In this document: one piece after another, positions 56,535 through 64,000 of the stretch
Numbering within the stretch: position 1 is the first letter of the stretch
How the letters are laid out: each line of letters opens with the position of its first letter
Source: Pelagicoccus albus
Lineage (GTDB): Bacteria > Verrucomicrobiota > Verrucomicrobiia > Opitutales > Opitutaceae
Direction of reading: 5' to 3'
Assembly (NCBI RefSeq): GCF_014230145.1
Contig: NZ_JACHVC010000012.1
Location: forward strand, 315,001-379,000
DNA length: 64,000 nucleotides
Notes under the pieces: model-generated
The model's input: the letters and a program-made list of their open reading frames with translations, nothing else
Told to the model about the DNA's origin: nothing
Databases searched by the model: none
Translations under genes and position numbers: made by a program

Positions 56535-57314
56535 ATGAAGTCAGATTCCGATCCCCAATACCAGGCCGAGCTAAAAAATCTACAGCGCGAGCTGGTCCTC
56601 CTACAGCAGCATGTTGCCAACAACAACAAGCGCCTCTTAATCATATTTGAAGGACGCGACGCGGCTGGCAAAGGAGGAGCAATCCGTCACTTCACCCGGC
56701 ACCTAAACCCAAGAGCCATGCGGGTAATCGCCCTTCCTAAACCAACGGAAAAGGAAATGGGCCAGTGGTTTTTCCAACGTTATTTCCTAGGCCTACCCAA
56801 TCCGGGAGAAATAATTTTCTTCGACCGTAGCTGGTACAATCGCGCCGTGGTGGAGCCAGTGATGGGCTTCTGCACTCCCGACCAGTACGAGGAGTTTATG
56901 ATGCAGGTAAACGACATCGAACGCATGCTCATAAACGACGGAATCCAGATTATAAAATTCTGGTTCTCCATCAATCGCGGAGCCCAGAAGGACCGTTTCG
57001 AGGCACGCAAGTCAGACATCCTAAAGCAATGGAAACTGAGTACCGTGGACGCCTTGGCTCAGGAGAAATGGGACGAGTTCACCTACTACAAAGAGCAAAT
57101 GTTCGAGCGAACCCATACCATGAAATCCCCATGGGTAATCGTTAACGGAAACAACAAGCCGCGGGCTCGCCTCGAATCCATTCGCTACGTTCTCTCCCAA
57201 TCGGAGTATGATCGCAAGGGCGAGACACAGGTGCGACTTGAGCCACTTCCAGGCTCAGTCACTCACTTCGACCAAGCCTATCTGGAAGCGAAACGGGCCT
57301 CCGATAAGCTTTAG
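56535..57314 (+). CDS. ppk2: Polyphosphate kinase 2 (PPK2 family)
   Basis: A 259-residue PPK2-type kinase, which uses polyphosphate to phosphorylate nucleotides (or the reverse). Walker A is GRDAAGKGG (40-48), the lid/Walker B is FFDRSWYNRAVVEPVMGF (96-112), and conserved KFWFSI plus a QKDRFEAR element follow. It is a single-domain class I type member of normal length. The ATG at 56535 is preferred to a TTG at 56490. Whether it makes GTP or ATP from polyphosphate cannot be read. It converges with the GAF-like gene, with 15 bases between the stops. Confidence 0.92.
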   Translation: MKSDSDPQYQAELKNLQRELVLLQQHVANNNKRLLIIFEGRDAAGKGGAIRHFTRHLNPRAMRVIALPKPTEKEMGQWFFQRYFLGLPNPGEIIFFDRSWYNRAVVEPVMGFCTPDQYEEFMMQVNDIERMLINDGIQIIKFWFSINRGAQKDRFEARKSDILKQWKLSTVDALAQEKWDEFTYYKEQMFERTHTMKSPWVIVNGNNKPRARLESIRYVLSQSEYDRKGETQVRLEPLPGSVTHFDQAYLEAKRASDKL

Positions 57315-57329
57315 CCAAAGCGGTTTCCG

Positions 57330-58298
57330 TTAGAAATACCAGGCCACCACGGCCTTAAGAAATCCCCGTTCCATGAAGGGGAATGTAACCATATTTCGCA
57401 GGCCCATCTCTTTGGCCTTGGTCGCGACTGGACAGAGGTCAGCTTCCAAGCTCTCGCTCGTTCTGGGTATACCAGTGAGCCAGGTCTGACCGAGCACACC
57501 TAAGCCTTTCTGGACTCTGATATCTTCGGCCATCTCCTCCCAATCTGGATCGATCGAGCACAGGGCGGAATGCAATCGGAGACACTCGGAATCATCATCC
57601 TCGGGGACCCAAACTTCATAGCGTTTGGCGATCGGCATATGCTCGCTCGAAAGTAAACAAACCACCGTATCCCCCTGATTACCGCCCAAACACGGCAGCG
57701 CCAAAGCAGTCGTCATCTCAGCTCGCGAGGCATCGAAAGAACGAGCGAATACACCGGAATTTGCGAGGTCGCCCAGTACCACGGGAAGCCGTTGTTCAAT
57801 TGCTAAGCCTGGTAAACCGAAGCCAGAGCGGAAGCGGGTCTTGCGGGAAATGAAGGCAAAATCGTCCAGCGATCCGTAGTACCCATCTTCTAGAACAATT
57901 TCGAAGGGAAAGGTCCTAAGCGAGCGCCAAACCTCCAGAGCTCCCGCGTGAAAGCCATCCTCCCCGCAGAAAAAAGTAACAACTCCCATGACAAACTCTC
58001 CCGCAAAAACAGGGATCGCGACTCCACAGGTTAGTCCCGCTTTGTGGGCCGCTTCCGTCCGCTTGAAGTTGTCATCGTTGAACTCGGTAAGCACCACCGG
58101 TTGTCCGGTCGCCCACGCCTTCCCTGGTAAGCCTTCATCGAAAACAAAGGACTCGTCCCTACTTGATTCCTTGAATTCTTCGAGATCCCCGTAGATTCCT
58201 GAAGACAGCTCTAAGCTCGTGCGGGAACCGTTTGGTATCCAGACTTCGGTTACTTTTATGAAGGATTTTTTTGTAGGCGTTTCTGCTGTTGGAGTCAT
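57330..58298 (-). CDS. GAF-like protein with three tandem repeats
   Basis: A 322-residue soluble protein. Three repeats of a GAF-type pattern are visible: FDEGLPGKAWATGQPVVL, FRSGFGLPGLAIEQRLPVVL and VQKGLGVLGQTWLTGIPRTS, each a glycine turn, helix and strand. The segment GVAIPVFAGEFVMGVVTFFC in the first is typical of GAF domains. GAF domains bind cyclic nucleotides, haem or other small ligands; no catalytic domain is present, so it may act as a sensor partner. The ATG at 58298 is preferred to a TTG at 58334. It is downstream of, and 69 bases from, the PRTase-like gene on the same strand. Confidence 0.78.
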   Translation of the reverse strand: MTPTAETPTKKSFIKVTEVWIPNGSRTSLELSSGIYGDLEEFKESSRDESFVFDEGLPGKAWATGQPVVLTEFNDDNFKRTEAAHKAGLTCGVAIPVFAGEFVMGVVTFFCGEDGFHAGALEVWRSLRTFPFEIVLEDGYYGSLDDFAFISRKTRFRSGFGLPGLAIEQRLPVVLGDLANSGVFARSFDASRAEMTTALALPCLGGNQGDTVVCLLSSEHMPIAKRYEVWVPEDDDSECLRLHSALCSIDPDWEEMAEDIRVQKGLGVLGQTWLTGIPRTSESLEADLCPVATKAKEMGLRNMVTFPFMERGFLKAVVAWYF

Positions 58299-58367
58299 GC
58301 CGAGAAACAGCACAAAAAATGCCCGATAGGCCAAATAGAGACTCTTTGTTCAACACTGAGCGCCCAT

Positions 58368-59414
58368 TTAGCAAATCGATCGCTTCACAATCTCCTGCAG
58401 CGAAATCCCGTGACGTTTTTGGAGCTCTTCTTCGATCATGCGCAGCTGCTTGCCGGGATTAAAAAAGGCTTCAGACCAACCATAGCCAGAACAGGCCGTG
58501 TCAGCGATCCAATTGCCTGCCTTATCCTGCCCCCACCATTGACGATAAGCTTCCTGAGCCTCCGGTCGAAAATGCATCTCCGGCTCTGCGTAGTGCGGAG
58601 AATAATAGTAGTCCGGCGGCAACGCATTGAGCAGAGTCTCGAAACAATGGATACGCAGTTTCACATCGCTCCGAGAAAAATGGGCGATCCGGGCCAAACC
58701 ATAAACAGCCGCCAAAGGGGCCACCAGCTCGATGCGTTCCAGGTTTGGAAAGCGATTCGTAAGCTCGTCGACGAGGCCGATTATGACTGTCCCGCTCGCC
58801 ACGCTGTCCCCCACCACGGCGACTTTTACCGCCGCCTTTTCCGCATCCGTCAAATCCTTGTCCTTGAAAACCTTCAGCTCCATCCGCCTTCCCAAGTCCG
58901 GCACGCTGGGGTCTGGAACGTGGTGGGCGTCGACTACGATTTCATCGCAAACACATCCGGAGATTGATAGAACCGCATCGCTCAAGCCGTATTTCATTCC
59001 TTCGCGTAGCACTGGAAAAACCATAGTTTCTCCGGACCCCGAATTTTCCAGCAGCGACTTAAAAGATGGCGAGGACAAGCAGTCCCGAACGCCCTCTTCA
59101 GTCAAACGCGTTCGGTGGGCTCCGAGAACGAGCTGGCCGGGAAGCTGAAACGGCCGATCCCCTGGAAACGATAAGCCGAGAGTATCGAGAACCCCCGCCA
59201 CCGGATCCTGGCCCGAGTAGTCGCCGAGGTAAATGAAACGCTCGGTGGCTGGGCTGTGGGAGAGGGAAAGTTCGAGGTCCGGGGCTCCTTCGACTTTGAG
59301 GACACCCTCGCGAAACGCCAGCGGACCCTGCCAAACCGCTTTTTCCAAGCGGAACGATCCGCGAAGCTGAAAACCGGATCCCATGGGAAACTCGAAAGCT
59401 TGCTCGAAAGACAT
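58368..59414 (-). CDS. Phosphoribosyltransferase-like protein
   Basis: A 348-residue protein. The middle resembles uracil phosphoribosyltransferases: VFPVLREGMKYGLSDAVLSI (about 132-151, compare the ILRAGLGM element) and VAVVGDSVASGTVIIGLVDE (198-217), which fits the PRPP loop pattern (two hydrophobics, D, then small-small-GT). The acidic pair expected in active PRTases is reduced to one Asp. N-terminal 120 residues and the C-terminal W/Y-rich region (YRQWWGQDKAGNWIADTACS) are unassigned. The reaction is therefore unknown; it may bind PRPP without transfer. The ATG at 59414 is preferred to a TTG at 59450. It shares a strand with the GAF-like gene and both are divergent from the MoxR operon. 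Confidence 0.6.
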   Translation of the reverse strand: MSFEQAFEFPMGSGFQLRGSFRLEKAVWQGPLAFREGVLKVEGAPDLELSLSHSPATERFIYLGDYSGQDPVAGVLDTLGLSFPGDRPFQLPGQLVLGAHRTRLTEEGVRDCLSSPSFKSLLENSGSGETMVFPVLREGMKYGLSDAVLSISGCVCDEIVVDAHHVPDPSVPDLGRRMELKVFKDKDLTDAEKAAVKVAVVGDSVASGTVIIGLVDELTNRFPNLERIELVAPLAAVYGLARIAHFSRSDVKLRIHCFETLLNALPPDYYYSPHYAEPEMHFRPEAQEAYRQWWGQDKAGNWIADTACSGYGWSEAFFNPGKQLRMIEEELQKRHGISLQEIVKRSIC

Positions 59415-59590
59415 GGTCACTAGACGGTGGTATTTCTTCCGCCAAGACAAGCGCTTAACAGCGTTTCCTACCCTCGACTCCCCAAGGAACTTCCTGATAG
59501 TTTGGGACTCAAATCAAATAGGTCCGGCAAACATTGCCTTTGCATCATCTCCCGCCCCAACAGTCGGCCAACCAGATTCCAAACTCTAAA

Positions 59591-60535
59591 ATGCCAGATC
59601 CACGCATAGCCGCCATACGTGACTCTCTCTCCACTCATATCCATGGCAAACCGAGCGCCATCGACTCCGTCATCACCTGCCTGATAGCAGGGGGGCATGT
59701 CTTGATTGAAGACGTCCCGGGAGTCGGGAAGACAACTTTGGCCTACGCCCTTTCCCGATCCATGAACTGTCTCTTCAACCGGATCCAGTTCACTTCGGAC
59801 CTCATTCCCTCGGACATAATCGGAGTCTCTATCTACCAAAAGCCAGAGTCGCGCTTCGTCTTCCACCCGGGTCCTATCTTCGCAAATGTGGTGCTAGCCG
59901 ACGAGATCAACCGCTCTTCCCCCAAATCCCAATCCGCTCTTTTGGAGGCTATGGAACGCGGACTCGTCACTGTGGACGGCGAATCCCATCCGATCGAAAC
60001 CCCCTTCATGGTCATCGCCACTCAAAACCCGGTAGATTTCGAGAGCACCTTCCCCTTGCCGAGCGCTCAGCTGGATCGCTTCCTGATGCGTATCTCGATG
60101 GGTTATCCTGACGCCGCCTCGGAGAAAGCCATGCTCAAAAGCGGAGCCCTCCACTACGACGACATAAAGATCCAGCCCGTAGTAGAAAAAAGCGATATCG
60201 AAGACCTGAGAGAATTGGCTCGAGAAATCTTCATTGAAGATTCGACCTACGATTATTTGCACGAGATCGTGATGCGAACTCGTAAGCATCCAGGAGTCGC
60301 AGTGGGTGTCAGCCCTCGCGGGACCTTGGCTTTCAAGTCAGCCATCCAAGCGTCCGCCCTTGTCGACGGACGTGACTTCGTAACGCCAGAAGACATACTC
60401 CGCCTCGCCGTGCCCTGCCTCGCTCATCGACTGAGATTACAAGAGCGCCATGGATTTGAGCAGGACTGGAACGCCGCCGCGGAAATTGTCGAAGAGATAA
60501 CGGAGTCCGTTGCTCAGCCGCATCAAGTCGACTAA
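59591..60535 (+). CDS. MoxR-family AAA+ ATPase
   Basis: A 314-residue AAA+ ATPase. Walker A lies at 41-48 (DVPGVGKT), Walker B is VLADEINRSS (101-110), and QNPVDFESTFPLPSAQLDRF contains sensor 1 and the Arg finger. The C-terminal lid extends to about 310 (VSPRGTLAFKSAIQASALVDGRDFVTPED). MoxR ATPases act as chaperones for enzyme maturation or stress. It is the first gene of a MoxR-DUF58-transglutaminase operon; the ATG at 59591 fits the family start. Confidence 0.95.
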   Translation: MPDPRIAAIRDSLSTHIHGKPSAIDSVITCLIAGGHVLIEDVPGVGKTTLAYALSRSMNCLFNRIQFTSDLIPSDIIGVSIYQKPESRFVFHPGPIFANVVLADEINRSSPKSQSALLEAMERGLVTVDGESHPIETPFMVIATQNPVDFESTFPLPSAQLDRFLMRISMGYPDAASEKAMLKSGALHYDDIKIQPVVEKSDIEDLRELAREIFIEDSTYDYLHEIVMRTRKHPGVAVGVSPRGTLAFKSAIQASALVDGRDFVTPEDILRLAVPCLAHRLRLQERHGFEQDWNAAAEIVEEITESVAQPHQVD

Positions 60536-60550
60536 CCAAGCCTTAGCCTC

Positions 60551-61621
60551 GTGCCATCGAAAGAGAACACAGGAAAGATCGAGCTGATCCAGCAAGAGTC
60601 TGGAAAAGTCTTCGTCCGCCTGGGCGCGGTGTCTTTCTTTGCCTTCCTCTTTTTCCACATCGATTTCCTAGCCATCGCTTCGAGTATCCTTCTCGGAGCA
60701 TTCTGGGCGTCCTCCATCCTAGCTAAACAGGCCATATCGGGCGTTCAACTCGAAGTATCCGCCCGGCAACCACGAACGCACTGCGAGGAATCGATGCGGG
60801 CAAAGCTAGTGCTGATAAACAAAAACAGATTCCTGCCGATTTTCTATCCGGTCATAAGCGTGCGGGAAGCTAAGTCGCTTCGTATTCAAGTTTTCCAACA
60901 TCAAGGAATCGTACCGCCCCGCAAATCCGTTTCCCTCGATATAGACCCGTGCCTGCACAGCCGCGGGCTACAAAAACTGGAAGCCTTCGCCCCTCGAAGC
61001 CGTTTCCCGTTTTCACTCCATCTGGCGATCGCTAATCGCAATGCCTACAGCGAGGAAGTCATCGTCTGGCCCATCCCCGTCTCCATCGATTTCGCATACC
61101 TATTTCAGCATCCACCGCGTCTCGTGATGACTGATACAGGCGAAAAGCAATTGGCTACTGATTCCATTGAAGCAGTACGGGTACGCGACTACCACGCTGG
61201 TGATCCAAAAACGCGCATCAACTGGAAGCTCTCAGCCAAGCTAGACAAACTAACCGTAATCGACCCGCGAGACGAAGTCCGAGAACGCTACGAGCTCCAC
61301 CTAAGCTCCTCACAAGAACTCTGGCCGAGCTCCTTAGTCTTTGAACGAATGCTGCGACTCGTCACGGCAGTCGTACAGGAATTTCAACTACGCAAAATAA
61401 TCCGTAGCTTCACAATCGACGGAAAAACCTATCCCCTCGGAACGAAACGACAAACGGCCCAGTTTTTCGACGCTCTTGCCCTTCTGGAGGCGAGTAAAGA
61501 GAAAGCTAGTTATCCGAGCCGTTCTCGTCGCAATAGCCTCTGGATATTGCCCGCTCCCTACTCCCAAATAAAGCTATCAACGCTACAGGAGATCAACACG
61601 AGGGAGGAGGCGGCGCTATGA
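60551..61621 (+). CDS. DUF58 domain protein
   Basis: A 356-residue protein with two N-terminal membrane helices (about 25-55) and a central DUF58 domain. The conserved element is DSIEAVRVRDYHAGDPKTRI at about 204-223, followed by NWKLSAK, the hallmark of DUF58 proteins. It begins with a GTG at 60551, 15 bases after the MoxR stop, and overlaps the next gene by four bases (ATGA), so the three are translationally coupled. DUF58 proteins carry VWA-like folds and accompany MoxR ATPases; a role in cell-envelope or protease control is likely but unproven. Confidence 0.93.
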   Translation: MPSKENTGKIELIQQESGKVFVRLGAVSFFAFLFFHIDFLAIASSILLGAFWASSILAKQAISGVQLEVSARQPRTHCEESMRAKLVLINKNRFLPIFYPVISVREAKSLRIQVFQHQGIVPPRKSVSLDIDPCLHSRGLQKLEAFAPRSRFPFSLHLAIANRNAYSEEVIVWPIPVSIDFAYLFQHPPRLVMTDTGEKQLATDSIEAVRVRDYHAGDPKTRINWKLSAKLDKLTVIDPRDEVRERYELHLSSSQELWPSSLVFERMLRLVTAVVQEFQLRKIIRSFTIDGKTYPLGTKRQTAQFFDALALLEASKEKASYPSRSRRNSLWILPAPYSQIKLSTLQEINTREEAAL

Positions 61622-64000
61622 AAAACGAAAAGCCCCTTTTCAGCCTCGCTCGAGTGGGAGTAAGCTATTGGCTGGCTCTATCCTCGGCTCTAGTCGCGTT
61701 TTCTATCGTGAGCGGAGCGACTGCCCTTCCGTTGCTAATCACCGGAATCGCTCTTTTGCTTCAGTCCCTTTCGCCACAAGCAAGCCCTCGGCGACATGCC
61801 TGGTTTTCGGGACTGTTCATATTCGTGGCCTACCTCTTCGCCCTCTATCCGCTATGGCCGTATCCTTACTTCAATTACTATGGCTTACCGGCAACGCTGC
61901 TTTTTCTAGTCGCACTGATCGCAGCGCTAAACCGGCAGAGTTTTGGAGGAAGCCGCGGGGTAACCAGTATCGCGGCGATTTCGTTTCTTTTGTTCATCCG
62001 CAACGTAGCGATTTTCTTCGTATTCGAAGCACCGATTGCGGAACTGAGCTACAGCATTGGCTTCGTCTGCTTCATGGAAATCGCCACGAGCACTCGGTTT
62101 GGAAAGAGCAAGGATAATCCCCATCCAGAGCTGGCCTTTGGCCTGACACTCGCCCTTATCGCCAGTTTTCAAATCGAGTCGATGACCCTTGGCGTTTTCT
62201 TGGCCGGACTGCCAATCGCGGCTTTCCTAATCCGCAACCACATTCTTTCCGAAGTATCCAACGAATACACGCGGCCAGCAATACCGATCCACGCCACAAG
62301 GCCTCCCCAACGCTTTCATCCTAGCCTGTTCATTCTTCCTCTCGCCCTCGCGGCATTGCTTTATCTCGTAATGCTTCGACTCCCCTTTTGGGCCGACTCG
62401 ATTCCGCGACACGCTCCTCCGCTGGCCAAGAATCTTGCCGAAAAAGCGAATGAACTTTCGCAAGCAGCAGACTTACCAAACGACAGTATTGAGTCGTTGG
62501 CCAATGACCTCATCAACGAAGAGTTTTTCCGGGAAAAAGCAGCCCAGCTCGCTGATACTTGGGAGACCTTGCGAGACGCCAAGAGCTCGCCAGAACAAGT
62601 AACCCGGAGCGAGCGTCAAGCCTATGACGATTACAAACCATCAAATTCTACCCGCCCTGCTCCCAACAATTCCTACTCGAATCGGGAATTAAAAAATACC
62701 GATGAGCCGAATACGATTACCCAAAGCAGAGCCATTCCAAACACCTCTCGACAAAAGCCCAATCCTCCTCCGCAGGATCCAATAGTCTTCGAGAATAAGC
62801 CGCAAAAAGCGCCCACGGGACCGAGCACTCCGGTTAGCGTTCCCAATCCTCCAACAGTTTCGCTCGGCTCGGGAACCCCTGAAGCGCTCCGACCCGATTC
62901 TTCCGAAACCTTTGGCTCAAACGAAAGTGGGGAAGAAACAGGATTCGGACTTGGAGACCAGGCTCCCTCCCTCGCTCAACGCGCTTCGGAGTATGAGCAG
63001 GGCGTAGACTTCGAACATTTTCTTGAGAATTTCGACCACCCCGGACGAGCGATTGCGGAGAGCCTAAACCTGGAAGGGAGCGACGTGAGCGCCTTACTGA
63101 GTCAAGAGCCGCTCATAACCGTAAAGCTCGATTCTGCTAAAACAGCTCCGGACCGAATCTACCTTCGTAGCAACGTACTGGATACCGTCTCTAAAAACGG
63201 ATTCGGCGGATCGAGATCAGAGGAAAGCCGCGTGGAGGTCGAAACCGAAAACGCCAAGCCGCTGCCATTGGAGATTTTTCGAGCGAGTCGTAGCCCCGGC
63301 TCCACAGTCACCATTACAGCAAACCTGCAAAACCAGCCGACCCTGCCTCTGGTGGAGTCCTTTTCCGCAATCCAAATTTTCGATACGAAGCAGATCGCTT
63401 TTTACCCGCAGGACCGCGTCGTCGTCGCTCCCCTTTCCGAGCAACCAATCGCATACCGGCTATATCAAGCGGATATGGATATAACCGAGCGGGAGAATCT
63501 AGCTCGAAACCAAGATGCCTCCTACTTGCAACGCATGCTCGAGATCCCATTGGATCGATCAGACCGGAACTTCCTGAAGAAACTAGCTAGCCGCGTAGGC
63601 GGACTGAAATCTCCGACCAGCCAGTTCGCCAACCGATTCGCAAACTACTTCGAAAAACGGCATCCCTACTCCTACTTCGTAAGCATACCTCCCGGAAAAG
63701 GACACGCCGTGGTGCGTTGGCTCAAAAACGAGTCCCCCGGTCTTTGCTCGAATTATGCCGCAGCCTTTACCTTGCTGGCCCGCAGCCGCGGAATCCCAAC
63801 TCGCGTAGTCGGAGGCTTTGCTTCCAATGAATACGACAGCAAAGACCAGCGTTTCCTTCTCCGACAAAGAAACGCCCACGCTTGGGTGGAATATCTAGAC
63901 GAATCCAATCGCTGGATACGCTTCGACCCAACTCCCAGAATAAGCCCCGCTGAAATGCAGCGGGCTCAAAGTTACGTGAGCCAAGAATCTCCTCATGCCT
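61618..64000 (+). CDS. Membrane transglutaminase-like protein (3' end missing)
   Basis: The frame stays open from ATG 61618 to the window end: 794 codons are visible. N-terminal membrane helices (about six, residues 15-230) are followed by a long Pro/Ser-rich linker (about 320-450) and the transglutaminase-like core with the triad Cys710 (GLCSNYAAAF), His754 (NAHAWVEYL) and Asp770 (FDPTPR). This is the TgpA/DUF3488-type architecture; a C-terminal DUF4129 helix would lie outside the window. The ATGA overlap with the DUF58 gene makes this the third gene of the MoxR operon. In Pseudomonas TgpA is essential and acts in the periplasm; role here is inferred. Confidence 0.92.
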   Translation, partial: MKNEKPLFSLARVGVSYWLALSSALVAFSIVSGATALPLLITGIALLLQSLSPQASPRRHAWFSGLFIFVAYLFALYPLWPYPYFNYYGLPATLLFLVALIAALNRQSFGGSRGVTSIAAISFLLFIRNVAIFFVFEAPIAELSYSIGFVCFMEIATSTRFGKSKDNPHPELAFGLTLALIASFQIESMTLGVFLAGLPIAAFLIRNHILSEVSNEYTRPAIPIHATRPPQRFHPSLFILPLALAALLYLVMLRLPFWADSIPRHAPPLAKNLAEKANELSQAADLPNDSIESLANDLINEEFFREKAAQLADTWETLRDAKSSPEQVTRSERQAYDDYKPSNSTRPAPNNSYSNRELKNTDEPNTITQSRAIPNTSRQKPNPPPQDPIVFENKPQKAPTGPSTPVSVPNPPTVSLGSGTPEALRPDSSETFGSNESGEETGFGLGDQAPSLAQRASEYEQGVDFEHFLENFDHPGRAIAESLNLEGSDVSALLSQEPLITVKLDSAKTAPDRIYLRSNVLDTVSKNGFGGSRSEESRVEVETENAKPLPLEIFRASRSPGSTVTITANLQNQPTLPLVESFSAIQIFDTKQIAFYPQDRVVVAPLSEQPIAYRLYQADMDITERENLARNQDASYLQRMLEIPLDRSDRNFLKKLASRVGGLKSPTSQFANRFANYFEKRHPYSYFVSIPPGKGHAVVRWLKNESPGLCSNYAAAFTLLARSRGIPTRVVGGFASNEYDSKDQRFLLRQRNAHAWVEYLDESNRWIRFDPTPRISPAEMQRAQSYVSQESPHA

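Noticed and set aside
1-64000. tRNA, rRNA, CRISPR arrays, insertion sequences and prophage genes
   Set aside because: No cloverleaf with a TTCGANTC arm, regular spacer repeats, transposase or phage gene was found on reading both strands by eye.

Overview
This 64 kb window reads as chromosomal DNA of a free-living, Gram-negative heterotroph. The best fit is a marine verrucomicrobium of the class Opitutae (for example the Pelagicoccus/Puniceicoccus group). That placement is inference, from gene content and moderate GC; there is no rRNA to confirm it. The clues are many glycoside hydrolases beside DUF5107-TPR and AraC regulators rather than SusC/SusD pairs, a Tat-exported GH5 enzyme, large hybrid CheB-CheR kinases, an LpxR-type outer-membrane protein, and few obvious Shine-Dalgarno sequences. 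I see no tRNA, rRNA, CRISPR array, insertion sequence or phage gene.

Layout. 1-8.6 kb: housekeeping and envelope genes: the 3' end of a CDF metal transporter, a SYLF protein, a sigma factor with a coupled 82-aa protein, an MscS-like channel, a STAS-like protein, a divergent PRPP synthetase, thymidine kinase, DUF1328, DUF1289 and DUF4105 proteins and a tiny lipoprotein. 8.8-18.3 kb: a carbohydrate locus with GH2, DUF5107-TPR, a divergent AraC regulator and a GH35 beta-galactosidase. 18.5-27.4 kb: a CPA-type Na+/H+ antiporter, a TPR protein and the gltB-gltD glutamate synthase pair. 27.9-36.0 kb: a transglutaminase-DUF2126 giant, a GH63/MGH1-like glucosidase and a type II NADH dehydrogenase fused to cNMP and CBS domains. 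36.3-42.9 kb: an acyltransferase, ArfB, an ABC-F ATPase, a TetR regulator, a TlpA thioredoxin, an ECF sigma factor and an LpxR-like protein preceded by a run of hairpins.

42.9-54.9 kb is a signalling island: a response regulator, a PAS kinase and a REC-kinase-REC hybrid on the minus strand, then two giant CheB-CheR-PAS-histidine kinase fusions and a response regulator on the plus strand. The second fusion keeps the CheR, PAS and kinase parts, but its CheB domain has lost the catalytic Ser and His. No chemoreceptor, CheA or CheW is present, so these fusions may serve something other than flagellar chemotaxis.

55.2-64 kb: a GH5 enzyme, a PPK2 polyphosphate kinase, a three-repeat GAF-like protein next to a protein resembling uracil phosphoribosyltransferase, and a MoxR-DUF58-transglutaminase operon cut by the window end.

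The least explained items are the degenerate CheB fusion, the hairpin array at 41601-41821, the NDH-2/cNMP/CBS fusion and the PRTase-like/GAF pair. None is proven to be a new system. All domain calls are by eye; no database search was run.
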